Shown piece by piece: positions 52,439 through 60,100 of a stretch of 64,000 nucleotides of DNA (position 1 is its first letter; the number at the start of each line of letters is the position of its first letter). The notes under the pieces were generated by a model, which was not told the DNA's origin, ran no database searches, and saw only the letters and a program-made list of their open reading frames with translations. The position numbers were made by a program, and so were the translations under genes. Source of the DNA: Nevskiales bacterium (lineage in GTDB: Bacteria; Pseudomonadota; Gammaproteobacteria; Nevskiales; Nevskiaceae); assembly GCA_028698335.1 (NCBI GenBank), contig JAQVDP010000001.1, positions 186,001-250,000 on the forward strand. Reading direction: 5' to 3'.

Positions 52439-54225
52439 GGCTGCATCTCCGCCGACGGCTCGGCCGCGGCCAGTTGCGGGTCCGGTCCGAGGTCGTAGCG
52501 GCTGGCCAGCGCGAAATGCGCTTCGACCAGATAGGCCGTCGCGCGCTGCTGCAGGCGCGTCAACACGGACAGCGCGGCCTGCTGCAACTGCTGTGCGGCC
52601 GCGTCGGCACTGCGGGCGAGTTCGGCCTCGGCATGATCGAGTGAGCGCTGCAGACCGGCATCCGCTGCGGCCGCCCGGCCTGCGCGCACGCGGTCGGCGG
52701 TCAGCACGCTGCGCACCGCGTGCAGCTGCCGCAGTCGATCGAGTGCGGCGGTGAACGCGGTGTCGGTCAGCAGGGCCTGAAGATAGGCGGTGTCGTCGTC
52801 GTACTGCAGGCGGGCCAGATGCCAGGACCAGTCATCGGCCGGCGCCGACGCCGGCGCGTCGAACAGCGCCGCCAGCAGCGCGCCGGAGCGGACATGCGTC
52901 GACGCCTGGTCCAGCTGGGCATGGGTCTGTTCGAGCGCGTCGACGGCGCGCAGGGCATAGCGCTGGGCCTGTTCGTGCGCGCCGAGATGCCACATCAGGT
53001 AGGGCAGCGCCAGCATCCCCTCCTGTACCGCGACGCTCAGCGGGTCGCCGCCGATCAGTTCGGTCCAGGGCACCAGGGCCTGGCGCAGATCCTCGGCACG
53101 TTCGCCGCCGGCGACCGACCACGCATAGCGGAACGGCATGCGGCGCCGCGCCTGCACACCGTCCTCGCCGCGACCGACCCAGAGCGAGTCGTCGACCTCG
53201 CGCTCCGCACCCGCGCCGACCGGCAGCACATAGGCCCAGCCCAGACCCAGCAAGGCGCGATCCGAGTACGGCCCGGGACTGCGGACGCGCCGGAACGCCT
53301 CGACCGCGGCCTCGGCTTCGCGCTGATGCAGATAGCGATAGCCGAGCGTGAGGTTGCACAGATCCCTGAGCGCCATGCTCGCGGCATCGGTCCACTCGGT
53401 TCCGGCAAGCGCTTCGAGCTCCGCCATGCCCTGCCCGGTGTCGCCGGCGGCCAGCATCGCCAGCGCGGCGTTGTAGCGCTGCACGCTGGCGCGTCCGGTG
53501 GCCGGTACGGCGGCGGCTCCGGCAGCCGCCGGATCTGCCGCGGCCGGAAGCGGCGCCGCGCCCGCCAGGCCGAACGACTGCATCAGCTCCGCCGCCGCCA
53601 GTGCGTCCGCCGCGGCCAGCGGCCGGGCGGCGTCGTATTCGAAAACGGCCAGCAACGGCCAGCCGCTGGCCTGGAGGAAACGCGCGTGCCGGGCCCGGTA
53701 GCTTGCGTCGGCCGCGACCACCCGCAACTGGGTGTCGGCGCCGGAGAACATGCCGCCGCCGCTCCACTCGATCAGAACCGCCGGGGCCGTACCGGTGTAG
53801 CTGATGTCGGCCTTGAAGCGCTGGACCACCCGCGGCGCCACCGCCGACGCACCGACCTTGCGGGCAACCAGCTCGACCGATACCGCGTGCGTCCCCGGCA
53901 CGTTCGGCAGCGCCCCCAGCCGATGCGAGGCGCCGGCCTGCAGCGCCGCCGACTGCGCATCGCTGTAGCGGTATTGACGGAACGGCTGCGCGTCGACGCT
54001 GATGCTGACCTCGCGCAGCGTCAGGTCTTCCGCCTGCATGCTCAGGTAGACCGGCACTGCGTCCGGCACCGGATCGGCCCGGCGCACGGCGCGATCGACC
54101 TCCAGCGCCGCGGCAACCACCGGCGGCGCGGCGGCGCTGGCGACGCCGCCATGGAGCGCCAGCGCCAGCAACGCCACACCGGACAGCCGTCGACAGATTG
54201 ATGAGCTGCGCATGGCGCGGGGCAC
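52435..54225 (-). CDS. Secreted protein of unknown function, first gene of TPR-lipoprotein operon
   Basis: 596 aa. Signal peptide (RRLSGVALLALALHGGVASA, cleavage near 31-33). The N-terminal part is beta-rich, with the recognisable LTLREVSISVDAQPFRQYRYSD segment; the middle has a Pro/Ala linker and TPR-like helices (MAELEALAGTEWTDAASMALRDL, QREAEAAVEAFRRV); the C-terminal third is coiled helical and Ala-rich. No family named. The start is a GTG at 54225 that immediately follows the TGA of a 21-codon small gene (TGAGTG), suggesting coupled translation; an ATG at 54213 is an alternative. Confidence 0.75.
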   Translation of the reverse strand: MPRAMRSSSICRRLSGVALLALALHGGVASAAAPPVVAAALEVDRAVRRADPVPDAVPVYLSMQAEDLTLREVSISVDAQPFRQYRYSDAQSAALQAGASHRLGALPNVPGTHAVSVELVARKVGASAVAPRVVQRFKADISYTGTAPAVLIEWSGGGMFSGADTQLRVVAADASYRARHARFLQASGWPLLAVFEYDAARPLAAADALAAAELMQSFGLAGAAPLPAAADPAAAGAAAVPATGRASVQRYNAALAMLAAGDTGQGMAELEALAGTEWTDAASMALRDLCNLTLGYRYLHQREAEAAVEAFRRVRSPGPYSDRALLGLGWAYVLPVGAGAEREVDDSLWVGRGEDGVQARRRMPFRYAWSVAGGERAEDLRQALVPWTELIGGDPLSVAVQEGMLALPYLMWHLGAHEQAQRYALRAVDALEQTHAQLDQASTHVRSGALLAALFDAPASAPADDWSWHLARLQYDDDTAYLQALLTDTAFTAALDRLRQLHAVRSVLTADRVRAGRAAAADAGLQRSLDHAEAELARSADAAAQQLQQAALSVLTRLQQRATAYLVEAHFALASRYDLGPDPQLAAAEPSAEMQP

Positions 54226-54291
54226 TCAGTGACCGGGTCCGGTCACGGCGCGGCCGACCGATCCGGCGCTGTGCATGTTGGGGTTCGACAT
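54226..54291 (-). CDS. 21-aa leader-encoded small ORF coupled to the TPR operon
   Basis: ATG at 54291 with a good ribosome site (GGAGAGG about 6 nt upstream), encoding MSNPNMHSAGSVGRAVTGPGH, with its TGA directly adjacent to the GTG of the next gene. It sits after the attenuator, so it is translated only on read-through. It may serve to couple translation, not to make a functional peptide. Confidence 0.45.
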   Translation of the reverse strand: MSNPNMHSAGSVGRAVTGPGH

Positions 54292-54323
54292 CCTGGCCTC
54301 TCCGCTGTGTCTGTGCCCACGGC

Positions 54324-54398
54324 AAAAAAATGTCCACCGCCGCCCGTGAGGGCGAGGGTGGACGTCGTTATCCAGTTCACGAGGACCGCCTTTGGCCC
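54324..54398 (-). promoter_or_regulatory. ANTAR-type antitermination leader of the TPR operon
   Basis: P1 at 54383-54398: stem GGGCC/GGUCC with hexaloop AAAGGC. P2 at 54360-54373: GGAU/GUCC with hexaloop AACGAC. Terminator hairpin 54332-54363 (GTCCACC/GGTGGAC) followed by A and seven T (54324-54330). Both loops follow the A1/G4 rule, and the P2 3' arm overlaps the terminator 5' arm, as in the DUF3034 leaders. Confidence 0.85.
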
Positions 54399-54450
54399 TG
54401 TGGACGGGGACTCGACCGAGACCCGCGACCATCGTGCTGGAATGGAATCA

Positions 54451-54466
54451 CGCAACCATCGTGCCA
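54451..54466 (-). promoter_or_regulatory. Sigma-54 promoter of the TPR operon
   Basis: TGGCACGATGGTTGCG on the minus strand, GG-N10-GC spacing. Expected start near 54440, about 42 nt before P1. Confidence 0.83.
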
Positions 54467-54538
54467 CGCGGCGGCGCCGCGCCCGCCGTCCGCTCCACGC
54501 CCGACGCGGCGCACCGGCCGGGCTTTGCGCGATGCTGA

Positions 54539-54551
54539 TGCAGTGACTGCA
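54539..54551. promoter_or_regulatory. Palindrome between two divergent sigma-54 promoters
   Basis: TGCAGTGACTGCA, a perfect inverted repeat with a 1-nt centre, about 75 bp upstream of the TPR-operon promoter and 145 bp upstream of the OmpA-cupredoxin promoter. Position suits a shared enhancer for an NtrC-type activator; identity unproven. Confidence 0.4.
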
Positions 54552-54694
54552 CCACGACTGGGCCCGCAGCCCGGCGACGGGAGTCATCGTCCAGGCCCCG
54601 CCGACGCCGGCGGCGGCGCGCGCATGAGCCACCGGCGCCCGGAAAGCCAGCAGGCAAAGGCGTTCGCACACGCGGCGCGAATGCCTGTTGCGCG

Positions 54695-54709
54695 TGGCAC
54701 GATGTTTGC
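54695..54709 (+). promoter_or_regulatory. Sigma-54 promoter of OmpA-cupredoxin gene
   Basis: TGGCACGATGTTTGC on the plus strand, GG-N10-GC spacing, nearly identical to the divergent TPR-operon promoter. Expected start near 54721. Confidence 0.85.
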
Positions 54710-54767
54710 GGATTCATGCTTCGCAATGATTGCGTGATTGCGCCGCCGTTTCGCGGCGCGAACTCAA

Positions 54768-54834
54768 GGACCAACGACGGTCCGTCCGGATGAAGACGTC
54801 CACCTCACCCGCCCGGGTGCAGGTGGTTTTTTTT
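54768..54834 (+). promoter_or_regulatory. ANTAR-type antitermination leader of OmpA-cupredoxin gene
   Basis: P1 at 54768-54783: perfect GGACC/GGUCC stem, hexaloop AACGAC (A1, G4). P2 at 54788-54801: GGAU/GUCC with loop GAAGAC, where position 1 is G and not A. Terminator 54800-54826 (CCACCT/AGGTGG plus inner CACCCG/CGGGTG) followed by eight T, 49 nt before the start codon. An extra GC-rich hairpin lies upstream (54740-54760). Confidence 0.83.
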
Positions 54835-54882
54835 GGCCAATCGTGCGGCGGCCGCTGTCGGCCAGGCCGCTCAGGGAAGACG

Positions 54883-56355
54883 ATGAAACACTTTCGAATG
54901 CGCTCGATCCCCGTCGCGATCGCAGCCCTTTTCGGCAGCGGCGCGGCAATGGCGGCCGACTTCGATGACCGCTTCTATGTCGCACCGATGGCGTCCTATG
55001 TCCTTGCGGACGACGCCCGCGAAAGCGACGACGGCTGGGGCGGGGTGCTGGCGATCGGCAAGCGTCTGTCGCCGCACTTCGAACTGGAACTGCGCGGCAA
55101 CTATCTGAAGTACGACGCCAACGACCCGCGTCCGCGCCTGCTCGGTATTCCGATCGGCCCCGAACCCGAGGACACCGAGCTGTACGCCGGCGGCATCGGC
55201 GCCAATCTGTTCCTGTCGGAATCGGGTCGCGGCCTGTTCCTGCACGTCGATGCGATGACGGGCGACAGCACGCTGCTCAACGCCGGCGTCGGCTTCGACA
55301 TCGGCGGCGAGAACGTCGCGCTGCGCTTCGAGGCGCTGTATCACGACGACGATTCGGACTTCCAGGAAACCCAGTTCAATCTCGGCCTGCGCATACCGAT
55401 CGGCGCCAGGCCCGCACCGAAGCCGCGACCCCAGCCGGTTGCGGTGGTCCCGGTGCCGCCGCCTCCGCCGCCGCCACCTCCGGCCTGCTCGGACGGCGTC
55501 GACAACGACGGCGACGGCCTGATCGACTACCCCTCCGACAGCGGCTGCGACAGCATCAGCGATGCCGACGAATGGAATCCGGCGCCCTGCGAGGCTCCCG
55601 CGCCCGGGCAGCCGGTCAGTCTCGACGGCTGCAAGACCGGCGACACCATCGTGTTGCACGGGGTCAACTTCGAGTTCGACAAGTCCACGCTCACCGTCAA
55701 CGCCAAGACCCTGCTCGATCAGGTCGCCGACGCGCTGGCGGCGAACCCGGACATCATCGTCGAGATCGACGGACACACCGACAGCATGGGCAGCGAAAGC
55801 TACAACCTGAAGCTGTCCGAAGCCCGTGCCGAATCGGTGATGGCCTACCTCAACGAGCGCGGCGTCGCGGCCTCGCGCATGAGCAGCAAGGGCTACGGCG
55901 AGTCGATGCCGGTGGCCGACAACCAGACCGACGAAGGGCGGGAACTGAACCGCCGGGTCGAACTCAAGATCCTGTCGGGCGGGGAGGTCGCGGTGACCGT
56001 GGCCCCGGCCAAGACCGCCGCGCCGCCGCCGGAACCGGCCAGCGCGCCGGCACCGATGGCGGATCCCGCACCGGCACCTGCGGAACCGGCTGCGGCCAGC
56101 AGCGGTCCGGCGGCGGTGTCGATCGGGTTCATGACCTTTGAGCCGGAAGTACTGACGATCCCCGCCGGCACGACCGTGACCTGGACCAATCACGACGGGT
56201 CCAACCATGTCGTCCAGTTCCCGGGTCAGAAGAGTCCGCGCCTGCGCGAAGAGGAGCAGTACAGCCGCAGCTTCGACCAGCCCGGCGAATACAGCTACCA
56301 GTGCGCGATCCACGGCAAGCGCATGTCGGGCAAGGTCATCGTCACCGCACCCTGA
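54883..56355 (+). CDS. OmpA-like protein with C-terminal cupredoxin domain
   Basis: 490 aa from the ATG at 54883 (AGGGA 6 nt upstream). Signal peptide (cleavage near AMA|ADF, 24), an N-terminal 8-strand OmpA-type barrel (about 25-175), a Pro-rich hinge, a Cys-flanked calcium-type motif (CSDGVDNDGDGLIDYPSDSG), an OmpA peptidoglycan-binding domain (about 260-365: NFEFDKSTL, EIDGHTDSMGS, NRRVELKI), an Ala/Pro linker, and a plastocyanin-like domain (about 410-490) with type 1 copper ligands H442, C474, H477 and M481. The cupredoxin would sit in the periplasm. Monocistronic, ended by a strong terminator. Confidence 0.9.
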   Translation: MKHFRMRSIPVAIAALFGSGAAMAADFDDRFYVAPMASYVLADDARESDDGWGGVLAIGKRLSPHFELELRGNYLKYDANDPRPRLLGIPIGPEPEDTELYAGGIGANLFLSESGRGLFLHVDAMTGDSTLLNAGVGFDIGGENVALRFEALYHDDDSDFQETQFNLGLRIPIGARPAPKPRPQPVAVVPVPPPPPPPPPACSDGVDNDGDGLIDYPSDSGCDSISDADEWNPAPCEAPAPGQPVSLDGCKTGDTIVLHGVNFEFDKSTLTVNAKTLLDQVADALAANPDIIVEIDGHTDSMGSESYNLKLSEARAESVMAYLNERGVAASRMSSKGYGESMPVADNQTDEGRELNRRVELKILSGGEVAVTVAPAKTAAPPPEPASAPAPMADPAPAPAEPAAASSGPAAVSIGFMTFEPEVLTIPAGTTVTWTNHDGSNHVVQFPGQKSPRLREEEQYSRSFDQPGEYSYQCAIHGKRMSGKVIVTAP

Positions 56356-56401
56356 TCCGGCTGCGTCAGCGCACACCCAACAAGCAACCGTCTTCCCCCT
56401 T

Positions 56402-56432
56402 CCCCGCCGAGGCGCATCGGCGGGGTTTTTTT
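56402..56432 (+). terminator. Rho-independent terminator after OmpA-cupredoxin gene
   Basis: CCCCGCCGA/TCGGCGGGG, a 9-bp stem with 6-nt loop, followed by seven T. Confidence 0.92.
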
Positions 56433-56626
56433 ATGGACGGCGCACGGCGAAGACGGGGCCATCCGACGGCGCCGCCCTGCGCCGCCCTGCTCACGCCGTT
56501 GGGGCGGGACGCGCTTCGTGATCGGACCGTGCCGCCCGACGCGGGGCTCGTCGCGATCGGTCGGACGCGCCCGCCCGCTGCAGCCGGCGGTCGCCCCCGC
56601 GACGCCGGGCCTTCATCGGCACCAAC

Positions 56627-56658
56627 AAAAACCTCCCGGAGACGGAATCTCCGGGAGG
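56627..56658 (-). terminator. Rho-independent terminator after PepSY gene
   Basis: CCTCCCGGAGA/TCTCCGGGAGG, an 11-bp stem with 5-nt loop, followed on the minus strand by five T. It closes the copy B operon. Confidence 0.88.
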
Positions 56659-56740
56659 CGCTTGGTTCGGGCGCCGCTTGGCGCCGAAGATCGATATGGC
56701 GGATCCGGCGGCGTTCGAAAGCCCCCGACCGCGGGCGGAC

Positions 56741-57625
56741 TCAGGCGGTCTTGCGCTTCTTGCGGCTCTGATTGATGCGGTACCACATCCAGATGCCGGT
56801 GATCGACAGCGCCAGCGCCGCAAGGCCGACGAGGTTGATCACGTAGACGCCGAAGCGTCCGAACAGACGGCCGCTGTGGACGTCGATCAGGATCTGCTCG
56901 ATCGGCATGCTCGGACGCGCGAAGGGCAGGGTCTTGGCCTTCAGCTCCGACGACAGCGCCTGCGGCTGCGACCACCGCACCTTGGTGCCGGCGGCCAGTT
57001 CGTCCCAGCCCAGTCCGTCCTGCGTCACGTAGATATCCAGATCCTGGATCGCGACCGCACCGGTGGCTTCGACCACGCCGATGCGGCGGATCGCGTCGAC
57101 CGGCAGCGTGTACCCGCTGAGCTCGTCGACCCGCTCGCCATCCGGCGTCAGCAGCACCAGCCGGTCGGTGGTCGCGATGAACAGCAGCGGCGCCGACTCG
57201 GTGCCGCCGACCACGAAGCCCAGCGGATGCGGGATCTGCTGCGCCAGCGGGTGGCCGTCGAGCACGCTGTATTCGTTCGTCGTCGCCAGCCAGTGACCGG
57301 CCGCGTCGAAGCCCGTTTCGGGCGCCTGCGCATGCAGGCCGTACATGCCCATCAGCCAGCCCCAGTCGAGCCGCTTGGCATCGAGTCCGAGCGTCACGCT
57401 GGAGTTCAGCAGGATGCCGGTCGCGCCGAGCCAGCCCATGAACACGAACGCGAACAGACCCGCGCGCTTGTGCCAGTCGCGCAGACGCGCAAGCAGGTTC
57501 TGTTTCGGGCGCGCTGCCGGCTGCGCCTTCCCGGCCGGTTTGCGCCACGGCAGGCGTGACTTGGGATGCGGCGATGCCGCTGCGGCCATGCCCGACGACT
57601 CGGGGACGGCGAGGGGTTTGCTCAT
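56741..57625 (-). CDS. PepSY-type membrane protein
   Basis: 294 aa. Cytoplasmic N-terminus rich in Pro/Lys, a first membrane segment (LFAFVFMGWLGATGILLN, about 52-70) preceded by RDWHKRAG, a large periplasmic PepSY-like region, and a final membrane segment (YVINLVGLAALALSITGIWMWYR, about 260-283) with a basic cytoplasmic tail. The W..H.+.G..F.......TG pattern is that of PepSY-associated transmembrane helices found in membrane reductases. It starts 16 nt after the FMN-binding gene; together they look like an inner-membrane/periplasmic electron-transfer module. Last gene before a strong terminator. Confidence 0.78.
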   Translation of the reverse strand: MSKPLAVPESSGMAAAASPHPKSRLPWRKPAGKAQPAARPKQNLLARLRDWHKRAGLFAFVFMGWLGATGILLNSSVTLGLDAKRLDWGWLMGMYGLHAQAPETGFDAAGHWLATTNEYSVLDGHPLAQQIPHPLGFVVGGTESAPLLFIATTDRLVLLTPDGERVDELSGYTLPVDAIRRIGVVEATGAVAIQDLDIYVTQDGLGWDELAAGTKVRWSQPQALSSELKAKTLPFARPSMPIEQILIDVHSGRLFGRFGVYVINLVGLAALALSITGIWMWYRINQSRKKRKTA

Positions 57626-57641
57626 GTCAAAGCTCCTCGTC

Positions 57642-58235
57642 TCAGCGAACCAGACTGTCCAGTACCAGCGCGGTCCGGACCATGCGCTGCATCATCTGCA
57701 CCGACAGGGTCGCGCCGGAGATGTTGTCGACCTGGACGTCGAGGCCGCTGCCGGTGTCACGCGCACCGGACAGCTGTGTCAGGAACGACGGCTCGCCGAC
57801 CTGTTCGCCGCGGGACTCGCGATACTGCAGTACACGCGCGTAGTCGAGCTGACCGCCGGCGCGGACCACGAATCCGGCGGTCGTCGGCACATAGCCCTTC
57901 TTGCCGATGTCGTCGAAGATCCACGCGGTGCGGTCGCCCTGCTGCCAGTAGCGCACGCGCGCCTGCGGGAAGCTGCGATTGAACACGGCGCTGATCTTGG
58001 CCTGCGCGGCATCGTCGAGGTTGAGCACCTGCGGTGCCGGCACCTGACCACCGAAGGCTTCGGACAGGAAGGCCTCGGGGGCCTGGAACTCGATGCACAG
58101 CGGCTTGGTGCAGCTGCCGCCACCCGCCGCGTGGGCGGATTCGGGAACCGACAACAGCGGTGCGCTCAGCACCGCGACGATGAATCCGAGACGGCGCAGG
58201 CTGCGCCGGTGCATCTGAAGCTTGGCGTGTGACAT
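57642..58235 (-). CDS. Periplasmic FMN-binding domain protein
   Basis: 197 aa. Signal peptide (FIVAVLSAPLLSVPESAHA, cleavage near 36) and a NosR/RnfG-type FMN-binding domain with the covalent flavinylation motif DNISGAT (Thr about 176). A CTKPLC pair near the mature N-terminus could form a disulfide or bind a partner. Such domains are flavinylated through a phosphodiester bond by ApbE and shuttle electrons in the periplasm. It lies 117 nt downstream of the copy B haemoglobin gene with no terminator between, so it probably shares the NasT-type control. Confidence 0.85.
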   Translation of the reverse strand: MSHAKLQMHRRSLRRLGFIVAVLSAPLLSVPESAHAAGGGSCTKPLCIEFQAPEAFLSEAFGGQVPAPQVLNLDDAAQAKISAVFNRSFPQARVRYWQQGDRTAWIFDDIGKKGYVPTTAGFVVRAGGQLDYARVLQYRESRGEQVGEPSFLTQLSGARDTGSGLDVQVDNISGATLSVQMMQRMVRTALVLDSLVR

Positions 58236-58352
58236 TGAAAACTCGCTATTTCCCCGTGGGCAGGGATCGCCCGTCGCTAGATCCGGACGATCCCTGCATG
58301 CGATGGTCGTGCCATCGACGATCGCTGGTTATGTTGCGCGGCAGGTTGAGCC

Positions 58353-58841
58353 TTACCGCGTAACGATGTCGAAGGTGAAGGGTGCAAGCGCAGCGATGAG
58401 CTGGTTGCAGGTGTGGTAGGGGGTGTGGACACGCTCGCAGGCGCTGTACGCCGCCTCGACCACCGCGTTGAACTGACCCATCGTGATCCCCAGGTCCGCA
58501 TGCGCCGCCGCCATGCTCGCACCCTGGTACTCGACGTTGCCGCCCAGCACCATCTGCTCGAGTTGCGTGTTCAACATGATCTGACGCTCGACGTTGCCGA
58601 ATTCACTGAAAATCCAGTTGATCCGGTTGTCCAGCATGATGTAGTAGAACAGGCTTTCCACCCAGTTGTGCACGCCCTGCGGGCCGCCGAACTTCTCCAC
58701 CGAGTTGTCCGGAATGCCCGGGAACGCGTAGGTCTTGCCCGTCTGCGCCAGCGCCGGCTGGCTGGCCGCGAGGGCCAGACCCAGTCCCGCCAGCAGGCTC
58801 AGGCCCCGCTTGGCCTTGCTGCTCTTGCTCGTCTGTGTCAT
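58353..58841 (-). CDS. Exported group I truncated haemoglobin, copy B
   Basis: Same 162-aa protein as copy A (46606-47094): signal peptide, truncated-globin fold with helix-B Tyr and proximal His, two C-terminal Cys. Here the gene is followed, without a terminator, by the FMN-binding and PepSY genes, so this copy is the one linked to electron-transfer partners. Absolute identity implies recent duplication or ongoing gene conversion. Confidence 0.87.
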   Translation of the reverse strand: MTQTSKSSKAKRGLSLLAGLGLALAASQPALAQTGKTYAFPGIPDNSVEKFGGPQGVHNWVESLFYYIMLDNRINWIFSEFGNVERQIMLNTQLEQMVLGGNVEYQGASMAAAHADLGITMGQFNAVVEAAYSACERVHTPYHTCNQLIAALAPFTFDIVTR

Positions 58842-58890
58842 CTCAATTTCTCCTGAACGTGTCGTGCCGGTCCACTGGTGGACCGATCGC

Positions 58891-59904
58891 CTAGAACGTC
58901 GCGTGCAGCGACAGGTAGAAGCCGCTCTGGTCCGGCGTCAGCGTGATGTTCCCCAACATGGCGTAGGCGAACGTCATCGAGAAGTTCTTGCTCGGTGCAT
59001 ACGCGAAGAACAGGTCGTACCAGTCGCTCTCTTCAAGCTGGGTCAGCGAATTGCCCAGACCGCCCAGCAGGCCGGTCAGTCCGGTCAGGTCCAGCGCGCC
59101 GAGCTTGACGCTCTTGTTGTCCAGGTTGTCGCCGTGCTGCTGGTATTCGCCGCCGATCGCGAACTGCTTGTTGAGCAGGTAGGCGATCGAGCCTTCCAGA
59201 CGCACTTCCTTGTCGTTGCCGTCAGGTCCGCCGAAACCGGTCAGACCGATCTGGTTGGCGCTGGTGTAGCGCGCGGTGACGTTGATCAGCGTGCTCACCG
59301 GGAAGAAGATCTTGGTTGCGCTGACGTACGCTTCCCAGTCCGTATCGTCCGCCGCCTGCAGCGTCTCCAGCAGCGCGGCGTTGCGGTTCTTCTTGTAGAA
59401 ACCGCCGATCGCCACCTGCGGGATCAGGCTGTGCGAGTTGTAGACCGCGTCACCGAACAGCCGCAGCTTGGCGCCGAACACGTCCATCTTGATCGTCGTG
59501 TTCCACGGTTCGATCCCCGTGCCCGCGCCGCCCAGCGCCGACACCGCAAGACCCACCGTGTCGAACGTGCCGCCGGTCGGCAGCACCGAGTTGGTGTACG
59601 ACAGTTCCAGACGGTCGAAGAACCCCACCGTCACGCCGTATGAATTGAGCGTGTAGTCCGGCAGGTACACCCATGTGTAATGCAGACCGCCGTTGATGCC
59701 GTCACGCGTGCCGTAACCCGAGATCGTCGCCCACGGCGTGATGCCGCCACCGCCCGAACCGTCCGTCGTGACCACGCCGCCGGTCAGAAACACCTTGTCG
59801 CTGTTGAACCACTCGGCCGAAGCGCTTGTGCTGGCGAGCAATGCCGCAGACACCGCAGCGCCGCCCAACCACCGACGCAGACTGCCCTCTCGAAACCCTG
59901 TCAT
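58891..59904 (-). CDS. DUF3034 family outer-membrane protein, copy B
   Basis: Identical to the 337-aa protein at 47144-48157 (signal peptide, beta-barrel-like mature region ending in Phe). First gene of the four-gene unit DUF3034, truncated haemoglobin, FMN-binding protein, PepSY protein. Preceded by the duplicated sigma-54 promoter and ANTAR-type leader. Function not assigned; transport or support of nitrogen-oxide or haem chemistry would suit the context. Confidence 0.87.
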   Translation of the reverse strand: MTGFREGSLRRWLGGAAVSAALLASTSASAEWFNSDKVFLTGGVVTTDGSGGGGITPWATISGYGTRDGINGGLHYTWVYLPDYTLNSYGVTVGFFDRLELSYTNSVLPTGGTFDTVGLAVSALGGAGTGIEPWNTTIKMDVFGAKLRLFGDAVYNSHSLIPQVAIGGFYKKNRNAALLETLQAADDTDWEAYVSATKIFFPVSTLINVTARYTSANQIGLTGFGGPDGNDKEVRLEGSIAYLLNKQFAIGGEYQQHGDNLDNKSVKLGALDLTGLTGLLGGLGNSLTQLEESDWYDLFFAYAPSKNFSMTFAYAMLGNITLTPDQSGFYLSLHATF

Positions 59905-59965
59905 AGCCCCAACTCCTTACTTGTCAGCTCAGCCCCTCGCAACGCTTACTTCCAAGCGTCAGGCC

Positions 59966-60042
59966 AAAAAAAACGCCCACACCCGGCTCTCGCCAGAGTT
60001 GTGGACGTCTGTATCCGTACGGTCCGACTTCTTTGCCGGACC
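59966..60042 (-). promoter_or_regulatory. ANTAR-type antitermination leader, copy B
   Basis: Same structure as copy A: P1 60021-60042 (loop AAAGAA), P2 60003-60016 (loop ACAGAC), terminator 59975-60006 with eight T at 59966-59973. Confidence 0.85.
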
Positions 60043-60084
60043 CTCTTGTCAGTACGTGCCTGTCTAGACACGCCCCCTTACATC

Positions 60085-60100
60085 AGCAAACCATGTGCCA
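60085..60100 (-). promoter_or_regulatory. Sigma-54 promoter, copy B
   Basis: TGGCACATGGTTTGCT on the minus strand, identical to copy A. The sequence upstream (60107 on) is unrelated to that of copy A, so any enhancer differs; a 16-bp inverted repeat CGTGCG-CACA-CGCACG lies at 60268-60283. Confidence 0.83.
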
